Positions 17,901 to 24,054 of a stretch of 64,000 nucleotides of DNA are shown here, one piece after another (position 1 is the first letter of the stretch; the number at the start of each line of letters is the position of its first letter). The notes under the pieces are model-generated. The model worked only from the letters and a program-made list of their open reading frames with translations, searched no databases and was not told where the DNA came from. Both the position numbers and the translations under genes were made by a program. This stretch comes from an uncultured Christensenella sp. (lineage in GTDB: Bacteria; Bacillota; Clostridia; Christensenellales; UBA1242): the NCBI GenBank assembly GCA_949841595.1, contig CATKZB010000001.1, forward strand, positions 106,418 through 170,417, in the 5' to 3' direction.

Positions 17901-18081
17901 TTCCCCAAAAATGATGAATGCCCAATCTGTTGTTTGCTGTGGCAGGGCCATCAAGAAATTTAAATCTTTCATTCCCCTCATTTTTGTTTTTAAGTTTGTT
18001 GAAACAATCATTTTCTTTCCAAAATTTCAAAATTCCTTTTTCCATTTCAACAAAATTTGGTAAAGTTTGTTCTTTTTTCAT
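14965..18081 (-). CDS. ileS: Isoleucyl-tRNA synthetase, divergent signature motifs
   Basis: The 1038-residue class Ia synthetase charges tRNA-Ile. The catalytic core begins [23 protein letters not shown], so the HIGH motif reads HHFWGR (residues 56-61). The KMSKS loop reads [12 protein letters not shown] at about 593-600, so the usual Lys-Met-Ser-Lys-Ser is not conserved. The editing domain keeps [15 protein letters not shown] and [14 protein letters not shown]. The anticodon-binding domain follows, then a C-terminal region typical of the longer, eukaryote/archaea-like IleRS class. The upstream T-box has an AUC specifier, which supports the Ile identity. The start is at [10 protein letters not shown] with GGAGAGAAAG before it. 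Confidence 0.93.
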   Translation of the reverse strand: [1038 protein letters not shown]

Positions 18082-18103
18082 CTTTCTCTCCTATTTAAAA
18101 TAA

Positions 18104-18335
18104 CAAAAAACCTTGAAAGTTACAAGAACCTCCAAGGTCAAAACCACTTGTAAACTTTCAGTGTGCCAACACACACCTGCTTAATCTGACGGGAAGCCAC
18201 CGTCTTTCTTACTGCAATTTTCAGAAAGCAACTCGAAAAGTGATAATTTTAAAGCTGTTTTATTGTCTTTCACCAACCGACAACTCTCTGTAAAAACATA
18301 ATTTCAAAATCGCGTCTTTTCTCAAACGTCTTTAA
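18104..18335 (-). ncRNA. T-box riboswitch (tRNA-Ile) of the ileS operon
   Basis: The minus-strand leader has the stem I distal motif AGAGAG...GGTTGGTGAAAG (18251-18287), the hallmark of T-boxes. An ATC specifier for Ile follows in TTATCAC, then a stem III hairpin GACGG / CCGTC (18187-18204). The terminator is a 12-bp stem (18110-18121 with 18127-18138, G-U pairs) plus a T-run at 18104-18110. A competing stem uses 18115-18126 with 18147-18159. A UGGU that could pair with the tRNA ACCA end lies at 18136-18147 as GTGG-TTTTG-ACC, not the canonical TGGNACC; TTGGCACAC nearby is an alternative. Uncharged tRNA-Ile should allow read-through. Confidence 0.88.
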
Positions 18336-18353
18336 TTTATACAAACAATAAAT

Positions 18354-18382
18354 ATTTTATCATCACAAGCAATTGTTGTCAA
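18354..18382 (-). promoter_or_regulatory. Sigma-A promoter of the ileS T-box leader
   Basis: Perfect TTGACA (18377-18382), 17 bp and TAAAAT (18354-18359) on the minus strand. Confidence 0.9.
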
Positions 18383-18391
18383 CAAATATCG

Positions 18392-19150
18392 CTAATAATT
18401 CTCTAAAATCTTATTCATTTTCAGCACATCCGATCCGGTCATAATGCCCAAAGGCTTTTCCTTTGCGCCACCATTTGTGGTAACCAAAATTGCCAAGAGT
18501 TTGGAATTTTGATGAAACAGCATCAAAGCTTGCTCAACTGTTATGTCTTTGTTTGCAAATGCATAATAATCGTTGTTTTCAATATGCGAAAGCATATCTT
18601 CAATCTTAACAGAATCCAAGAAAGTCTCAGACTTTCCCCCAGCAAGCAAAAATCTTCCGAAAGCATCAAGAATTTTTTGGCCGTTTGCAATGCCAACTAT
18701 TTCATTATCATCATTAAAAACTGGCAAGTTTGAATAGCTTGAAGAAGAAATAAGCATAATCACTTCTCTCATGGATTTGGATGCATGAACACTTAAAACA
18801 TCTCTTCTTGCGACAACATCCAAAGCTTTTGGTGGAGTTGTGAGAAGTCTTTCAATCTTCTCTATCTTTTCCACCACATCGATATGAGGTTCTGCAATCA
18901 CAAAGTCATCATTGCCATGAACAATGGCATTTCGCAATCTTCCATAGCTTACAAGATCATCTTCATATTTTCTTACAGTAAAATTGAAAGCCACAGCCTT
19001 TCTGACAGCTTCAGAAAAACCCATACTTCTGTTCATGTTGTAACGTGTTTTGATTGCATAATCAATGTTGTTAAATGCTGACAAAAATCTCATAGCATTT
19101 GTTTTTTCCACTGTGTCTTGAATTAAATTTTCGTTTATTTGTTCTGCCAT
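18392..19150 (-). CDS. HEPN-like domain fused to a pair of CBS domains
   Basis: The 252-residue soluble protein has an all-helical N-terminal half (residues 17-100) carrying RLRNAIVHG, in which R73-NAIV-H78 fits the RX4-6H motif of HEPN domains. Two CBS domains follow (about 112-165 and 185-245), with ASKSMREVIMLI...YSNLPVFNDDNEIVGIANGQKI and ITVEQALMLF...ILVTTNGG...LGIMTGSDVL. CBS pairs bind adenine nucleotides and act as energy or second-messenger sensors. HEPN proteins are often RNases or nucleotide binders. The pairing suggests nucleotide-controlled activity, but whether the HEPN part cuts RNA is unknown. AAAGGATAATT precedes the ATG. Confidence 0.8.
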   Translation of the reverse strand: MAEQINENLIQDTVEKTNAMRFLSAFNNIDYAIKTRYNMNRSMGFSEAVRKAVAFNFTVRKYEDDLVSYGRLRNAIVHGNDDFVIAEPHIDVVEKIEKIERLLTTPPKALDVVARRDVLSVHASKSMREVIMLISSSSYSNLPVFNDDNEIVGIANGQKILDAFGRFLLAGGKSETFLDSVKIEDMLSHIENNDYYAFANKDITVEQALMLFHQNSKLLAILVTTNGGAKEKPLGIMTGSDVLKMNKILENY

Positions 19151-19210
19151 AATTATCCTTTTGAAATAAATTTATTTGATAAGCAAAAATATTGTTGCCC
19201 AAACAACATA

Positions 19211-19240
19211 CATTATATGAAAAGTATACAATAAATTTCA
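19211..19240 (-). promoter_or_regulatory. Promoter of the HEPN-CBS gene
   Basis: TTGAAA (19235-19240), 18 bp and TATAAT (19211-19216) on the minus strand. Confidence 0.65.
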
Positions 19241-19241
19241 A

Positions 19242-19269
19242 AAAAATGGCAACCAAATAGAGCCATTTT
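19242..19269 (-). terminator. Terminator after yunB
   Basis: Minus-strand stem AAAATGGC / GCCATTTTT with an 11-nt loop and T-run. It directly abuts the next promoter. Confidence 0.75.
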
Positions 19270-19281
19270 CTTTAAATAAAA

Positions 19282-19950
19282 TCATGATGGTGTGAAATTT
19301 AGATTTGAATTATTTCCAAAATAAACAGAAGGGACTTTACCAACAATAACACTTTCAGCAACCAACATTTCAGTAACACTGTCGATTGTATGGCTAAAAG
19401 TCGGTAAAATCATGCTTACACTGGCGTATAGATGAATGTAAAGTGAATGATTTGTCTGATTTATACCTGCACTTTTGAAACTATTTTCAAATGTGGAAGT
19501 CATAGCTCCAATTGAAACCAATTTTAAGTTAATTTTAGGTCCAAAACCGGACAAAAACGGTATTCCCGTGAAAGTGCCTAATGCCACATCTATGCCAGCT
19601 TTTCCCATGTTATCAAGATAGACTTGTGCAACCTGATAAAATTTCCTTGCAATCAAATTCAATCTAATTGTCTGGAGAGAAATCATTGTGACATTTCCTT
19701 GGTCATCATACTCAACATTAACCAAATCATTATAAGTAATATTTTCTTCATTTAAAACATCATAAATCGCATCACTTACAGCTGAAGTTGACAATGAAAA
19801 AACCATATGTCTCGTCGCTTCAATAACAACAGGATTAACCACACAATATACATAAACAAATGACGAAATCAAAAACAAAAGAAAAAGCCCCAAAACAATT
19901 CGAGCTCTCCTTCTCTTTCTCTTTTTGTATTTTTCATTGTAATATTTCAT
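19282..19950 (-). CDS. yunB: Sporulation protein YunB
   Basis: The 222-residue protein has a basic N-terminus (KKRKRRRAR), one membrane helix at about 18-40, then the YunB domain: VNPVVIEAT, VEYDDQGNVTMISLQTIRLN, ALGTFTGIPFLSGFGPKINLKLVSIGAM, SAGINQTNHSLYIHLYA and AESVIVGKVPSVYF. In B. subtilis yunB is expressed in the mother cell under SigE and is needed for efficient sporulation; its biochemical role is unclear. No Shine-Dalgarno is visible. A CATATATA box, faintly like a SigE -10, lies 7-8 nt before the ATG. The neighbouring spoVA genes support a sporulation context. Confidence 0.9.
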   Translation of the reverse strand: MKYYNEKYKKRKRRRARIVLGLFLLFLISSFVYVYCVVNPVVIEATRHMVFSLSTSAVSDAIYDVLNEENITYNDLVNVEYDDQGNVTMISLQTIRLNLIARKFYQVAQVYLDNMGKAGIDVALGTFTGIPFLSGFGPKINLKLVSIGAMTSTFENSFKSAGINQTNHSLYIHLYASVSMILPTFSHTIDSVTEMLVAESVIVGKVPSVYFGNNSNLNFTPS

Positions 19951-20014
19951 CTTAGATTATATATATGATGCAAATCTAAAAATCTTTCACAGTTTTAAAA
20001 ATACGAAATTATAT

Positions 20015-20033
20015 CAATATATTGTGTGTTATG
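20015..20033. repeat. 19-nt motif shared with 49407-49425
   Basis: CAATATATTGTGTGTTATG occurs here and, as its exact reverse complement, at 49407-49425, both in gene-free DNA. The 122-bp gap between spoVAE and yunB holds nothing else that I recognise. Confidence 0.4.
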
Positions 20034-20073
20034 CATGAATAATACATATCATTTTGTGTATTATGTCGATTTA

Positions 20074-20442
20074 TTATTTTTTAGTATGTGATTTAAATAT
20101 CAAAGCAAACAAGAAAGCAAATCCCACTGCTGCTGCAATACCTCCTGCAGTTGCAGTCAATCCTCCTGTGAAAGCGCCAAGAAGTCCATGGGTTTTCACA
20201 GCACCAATTGCACCTCTTGCAAGTGAAGCTCCAAAACCAATAATCGGCACATTGACTCCTGCCTTTGCAAAATCGGAAATATAATCATAAACACCAACTG
20301 CCTCCAAAAACACGCCTACCAAAACAAAAGTAACCAATATACGAGCTGATGTGATATTGGTAGTGATGATCAGCAATTCACCAATTGCACAAATCGTTCC
20401 ACCTATCAAAAACACCCATAAATAATCCAAAAACATTTCCAT
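20074..20442 (-). CDS. spoVAE: Stage V sporulation protein AE
   Basis: The 122-residue membrane protein has about four helices. It matches SpoVAE (VAEb type) through the repeated Gly-rich segments PIIGFGASLARGAI and GLLGAFTGGLTATAGGIAAAVGFAFL. SpoVA proteins form the channel that moves Ca-dipicolinic acid into the forespore and out at germination. It lies 12 bp after spoVAD with an AAGGAG site and is the last gene of a minimal spoVAC-AD-AE operon, the arrangement common in Clostridia that lack the extra Bacillus genes. Confidence 0.95.
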   Translation of the reverse strand: MEMFLDYLWVFLIGGTICAIGELLIITTNITSARILVTFVLVGVFLEAVGVYDYISDFAKAGVNVPIIGFGASLARGAIGAVKTHGLLGAFTGGLTATAGGIAAAVGFAFLFALIFKSHTKK

Positions 20443-20454
20443 AAATTTCTCTCC

Positions 20455-21453
20455 TTATGCTTCTATTACCACTGCATGGCAAACACCCGGAATTGTATCA
20501 CCCTGTTGGCTTGAAGTTGAACTCAAAAGAGCACCTGTTGGCATAAACAAAATTTTTTTGTATTGTCCATCTCGAAATTTTGTCATAATATAAGAGTTGA
20601 AAACTGTTGCACAACAACCAGCGCCAGAGCCTCCACAAAGAGTTTTTTGTTCTCTTTTAAAATACATCTGCCCACAATCTCCATAATTAGTTCCAAGTGT
20701 TATCCCTTCATCGTCCATCAAATCTATCAAAATTTCACTTCCAAGCTTGCCCAAATCGCCAGTTATTATCAAATCATAGTCATCAGGCGTTGTGTTGGTG
20801 TTTTTAAAGTGATTGAGCATTGTATCTCTTGCTGCCGGAGCCATTGCAGCTCCCATATTGTTCACATCGTTGATGCCCCAATCAACAACTTTACCAAATG
20901 TCACACTTGTCACTCTTGGCCCCTGACCTTCCAAAGACAAAATACAACTTCCAGCACCCGTAATCGTCCATTGTGATGTTGGAGGTCTTTGATTTCCAAG
21001 TTCCAATGGAAATCTATACTGCCTTTCTGCTGTGGAAAAATGAGAACCCGTGCAACAAACTATGTTTTTGCAATATCCACCATCAATCAAAACCGAAGCA
21101 ACAGCCATGCTTTCTGCCATAGTTGAACATGCTCCATAAACTCCCAAAAATGGAAATTCAAATGCACGAGCAGCATATGACGAGCTTATGATTTGATTAA
21201 GCAAATCCCCCGAGATCATCATATCAATATCTTTTGGCGATAATTTTGCTTTTTGAATCACTCCAGTAATTGCTGACTCCAACATTTTTCTTTCTGCTTT
21301 TTCAAAAGTACTCTCACCAAAGCAATCATTTTTCATGACATAATCGAAATAAGGGCCAAAGTTTCCTTCTCCTTCTTTTGGCCCAACAATTGAATAAGAA
21401 CCTATTATCTTAGGTTGTTTTTTTAATAAAATTGTCTGTTCTCTCTTCTTCAT
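20455..21453 (-). CDS. spoVAD: Stage V sporulation protein AD
   Basis: The 332-residue protein has a thiolase/ketoacyl synthase-like fold. Diagnostic parts are PYFDYVMKNDCFGESTFEKAERKML, AGDLLNQIISSSYAARAF-like segments, LGVYGACSTMAESMA and ITGAGSCILS. SpoVAD binds dipicolinic acid and sits on the inner spore membrane with the other SpoVA proteins. AGAAGGTGAT, close to the full anti-SD complement, precedes the ATG. It is flanked by spoVAC (10 bp upstream) and spoVAE, so coupled translation is likely. Confidence 0.97.
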   Translation of the reverse strand: MKKREQTILLKKQPKIIGSYSIVGPKEGEGNFGPYFDYVMKNDCFGESTFEKAERKMLESAITGVIQKAKLSPKDIDMMISGDLLNQIISSSYAARAFEFPFLGVYGACSTMAESMAVASVLIDGGYCKNIVCCTGSHFSTAERQYRFPLELGNQRPPTSQWTITGAGSCILSLEGQGPRVTSVTFGKVVDWGINDVNNMGAAMAPAARDTMLNHFKNTNTTPDDYDLIITGDLGKLGSEILIDLMDDEGITLGTNYGDCGQMYFKREQKTLCGGSGAGCCATVFNSYIMTKFRDGQYKKILFMPTGALLSSTSSQQGDTIPGVCHAVVIEA

Positions 21454-21463
21454 ATATCACCTT

Positions 21464-21919
21464 CTAAAATAACGAAATAATCCAGTAAATAAGTCCTACA
21501 ACAATGCTTGAAATTGTTCCAAAAACAATAACTGGTCCTGCAATGGTGAACATCTTGACACAAATTCCATAAATTATTCCTTCGCTCTTAAATTCTATGG
21601 ATGGACTTGCAATAGAGTTGGAGAACCCTGTAATTGGCACAATAGAGCCTCCACCTGCAAACTTGCCTATTTGATCGTAAACTCCAATTCCGGTCAAAAA
21701 AGAAGCAATAAAAATTAAAATAATAAGTGTGTATGCCCATGCTGACTGTTGCGACATTGCAGGGAATGCCAGCATAAGCAAGTCATTAATTCCTTGACCT
21801 ATCAAGCAAATAATTCCACCCACCAAAAATGAATTGAAAAGTGAAGGCCACGGCTTTGTTTTTGGAATTTTCGCTTTGACATAACTGTTGTATTGTTCAT
21901 TACGTTTTTTATCTTCCAT
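21464..21919 (-). CDS. spoVAC: Stage V sporulation protein AC
   Basis: About 151 residues with four membrane helices. The SpoVAC family features are a short cytosolic N-terminus (YNSYVKAKIPKTKPWPSLFNSFLVGG) and FAGGGSIVPITGFSNSIASPSIEFKSEG. SpoVAC is the mechanosensitive-type channel subunit for Ca-DPA. The start MEDKKRNEQYN was chosen because AAGGAG lies 6 nt upstream; a frame 15 codons longer has no such site. The expected forespore SigG promoter is not clear: an AATACTA box lies 16 bp before the ribosome-binding site area, but no good -35 accompanies it. Confidence 0.95.
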   Translation of the reverse strand: MEDKKRNEQYNSYVKAKIPKTKPWPSLFNSFLVGGIICLIGQGINDLLMLAFPAMSQQSAWAYTLIILIFIASFLTGIGVYDQIGKFAGGGSIVPITGFSNSIASPSIEFKSEGIIYGICVKMFTIAGPVIVFGTISSIVVGLIYWIISLF

Positions 21920-21998
21920 TAAAATCTCCTTATAATCAAATAGTATTTTTGCCTCAACAATCAAAACTTAAACACAAATTTAATAAAAGAAAAATGAT

Positions 21999-22028
21999 TG
22001 AATAAATCCAATGATTTTACAGAAACTA
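21999..22028 (+). promoter_or_regulatory. Possible SigG (forespore) promoter of the lipoprotein gene
   Basis: TGAATA (21999-22004), the SigG -35 consensus, is 17 bp from GAAACTA (22022-22028), a weak match to CATnnTA. No sigma-A boxes are seen. It is divergent from spoVA, which SigG controls in Bacillus. Confidence 0.3.
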
Positions 22029-22051
22029 TTAATAGATTTTTGGAGGTATAA

Positions 22052-23374
22052 ATGAAAAAAATAATTCTTGGAGCAACTGCAGTTGCATTATGTGTTTGCT
22101 TAACTGCATGTGGAAACTCTCAAAGCAATGCAACAATGACAAGTTTAAGCAATCAATTGGATGAAACATCAAATGCCATAAGCAACATGCAAACCGTGAA
22201 TCCAGCTGACATCAACTTAACAAAAAGTATGCTCGAAACCATTGCAACTCAAGACAACAGCGATGCAATATATGACAACGTCATCAACACACAACAAACT
22301 CTGTTAAATGAAGAGTATTACAAGACCGATATATTAAACAAGACATCAAAAATAAAAAATTGTCTCAATAAAGACATAAAATTGTCAAAAACTCAAGTTT
22401 CTGCTGTTAAAGATCTCACAAGCAACTTAAACAAATATACAAACTCAATCGTTTATTCAAAAAGCGAAATGAACAGTTCTGTAAAGTCAATAGCTTCAAT
22501 GAAAAAGAATGTTGAAAAAAATTCGGACAAAATAAATGCAAAACTCAACAGACTTGCTTGCAATTCAAATTCACGTTCTTCTTATTATGAAAATTTGCTT
22601 AACACTTTAAATGAAATTGACAGTTGTCTTGGTCTTAAATGCGAAGAATCTGAAAAATTAGATTCTGCACCAGTGAAAAATGAAGACACACAAACAGAAT
22701 CCACTCAAAAAGGACTTACAAAAAATATAGACACCTACTTAAGCCCAACAACTGAAAATGCGCCAACCAATCAAGAAGAAAACAATCAAGAATATAATTG
22801 TCCAAATTGTTCTCCAATTGTTACCCCTTATAATGATGGCTGTATGAACAATCAATGCGCACCTATAAATAATCCTGTTTATGGAAACAATGTTTACAAC
22901 AGATATAATCGTTTCAATCCAAACAGAAACACTGACACATATGGTCCAACTTACAGAAACATAGACTCTTTTGGAAATGGATTATATGGATATGGAATGT
23001 ATGGCAATGGTGCTTATGGTTATGGCTATGGAATGAACAATCCTTATGGTGTTAATGGTGGTTTTTATAATTCAAACAATATGAACAGACTTGCAACTCC
23101 AGCCCCTGTTATAAATAACCCAGCCACAACATTAGTAAATGCTCAAGAAAATCCTATCGAACAAAGATTGGAAGATTTTGAAGAAGTCAAAGAAGACAAC
23201 ACAATTGAAAAACTTGAGGATTCTGCAGAAAATTCAGAAAAAACCGAAGTTGAAGAAACTGCAAAAGTAAAATCGGTTGCTTTAACTCACAACCTCAAAA
23301 AGCCTACTGAAAATAAGAAAACAAACGTTTCAACTCCTGCCGATGACCTTGATCAAACAATAATTGCACACTAA
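22052..23374 (+). CDS. Lipoprotein with Gly/Tyr/Asn-rich low-complexity region
   Basis: The 440-residue protein begins with a lipoprotein signal: MKK, a hydrophobic core and the lipobox LTAC (Cys20). Residues 25-190 are a Ser/Asn/Lys-rich, probably helical region. A CPNC...C...C cluster lies at about 250-272. Residues 290-345 form a Gly-Tyr-Asn-Met tract of the GYGMYGNGAYGYGYG type, followed by an acidic tail. I do not recognise the family. GGAGG precedes the ATG. Divergence from spoVAC and a TGAATA -35 box suggest a spore-specific lipoprotein; this is inference. Confidence 0.8.
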   Translation: MKKIILGATAVALCVCLTACGNSQSNATMTSLSNQLDETSNAISNMQTVNPADINLTKSMLETIATQDNSDAIYDNVINTQQTLLNEEYYKTDILNKTSKIKNCLNKDIKLSKTQVSAVKDLTSNLNKYTNSIVYSKSEMNSSVKSIASMKKNVEKNSDKINAKLNRLACNSNSRSSYYENLLNTLNEIDSCLGLKCEESEKLDSAPVKNEDTQTESTQKGLTKNIDTYLSPTTENAPTNQEENNQEYNCPNCSPIVTPYNDGCMNNQCAPINNPVYGNNVYNRYNRFNPNRNTDTYGPTYRNIDSFGNGLYGYGMYGNGAYGYGYGMNNPYGVNGGFYNSNNMNRLATPAPVINNPATTLVNAQENPIEQRLEDFEEVKEDNTIEKLEDSAENSEKTEVEETAKVKSVALTHNLKKPTENKKTNVSTPADDLDQTIIAH

Positions 23375-23378
23375 AACA

Positions 23379-23407
23379 AAAAAATCCTAGTTAACTAGGA
23401 TTTTTTA
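23379..23407. terminator. Bidirectional terminator
   Basis: AATCCTAG / CTAGGATT with a TTAA loop and flanking A and T runs, between the lipoprotein and LemA genes. Confidence 0.9.
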
Positions 23408-23421
23408 TTATCAGTTTTTAA

Positions 23422-23991
23422 TTAAAATTTAACCTTTGGATTTTCTCTTTCTTCTTCATTAACAATTTCAAACAAAGGTTGAATTTCAAATTTAAACATT
23501 TTTGCAACAAGGTTTGATGGAAACATCATTATTTTGTTATTCAATTGCTTAACGCAACCATTATAATATTTTCTTGCATTGACAATTTCCACTTCCAATT
23601 CATTCAAACGAGATTGCAAATCCATAAAATTGGCATTAGCTTTAAGTTGTGGATAATTTTCAGTTACCTTAAACAATGTTTTTAATGTCCCTGCCAGCAT
23701 ATGCTCTTTTTTTGCTCTATCTTTTGGATCGTTGGCTGACATGCAAGAATATCTCGCTTGCATAACACCCTCTAAAGCTTCTTTTTCATGTTTTGCATAG
23801 CCTTTCACTGTTTCAACAAGATTTGGAATCAAATCATATCTTTTTTTCATGTATATGTCCATTGTTGAAAAACTTTCTTCAAAATTCGCTCTCGCTTTTA
23901 TAAGACCATTATAAACGCAAATAAGCCAAATTACAAACAGCAACAAAACACCACCTGCCACTGCACATAAAACTATTCCCCAAACTGGCAT
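23422..23991 (-). CDS. LemA family protein
   Basis: The 189-residue protein has one N-terminal membrane helix (residues 5-27) and the LemA domain: YNGLIKARANFEESFSTMDIYMKKRYDLIPNLVETVKGY and a helical tail ending with FPSNLVAKMFKFE. The molecular role of LemA proteins is not established. GGGAGGTG precedes the ATG. It is transcribed from its own promoter downstream of the subtilisin gene. Confidence 0.93.
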   Translation of the reverse strand: MPVWGIVLCAVAGGVLLLFVIWLICVYNGLIKARANFEESFSTMDIYMKKRYDLIPNLVETVKGYAKHEKEALEGVMQARYSCMSANDPKDRAKKEHMLAGTLKTLFKVTENYPQLKANANFMDLQSRLNELEVEIVNARKYYNGCVKQLNNKIMMFPSNLVAKMFKFEIQPLFEIVNEEERENPKVKF

Positions 23992-24016
23992 AAAGCACCT
24001 CCCTATTTATAAATAT

Positions 24017-24045
24017 ATATTATCACAAACAAATTTATTTTGCAA
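24017..24045 (-). promoter_or_regulatory. Promoter of the lemA-family gene
   Basis: TTGCAA (24040-24045), 17 bp and TAATAT (24017-24022) on the minus strand. Confidence 0.6.
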
Positions 24046-24054
24046 ATATATAGG

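Noticed and set aside
22970-23075. Short repeats in the lipoprotein gene as a CRISPR or mobile element
   Set aside because: They are imperfect codon-level repeats for Gly/Tyr/Asn/Met within one open frame, with no spacers. No CRISPR array was found anywhere in the window.
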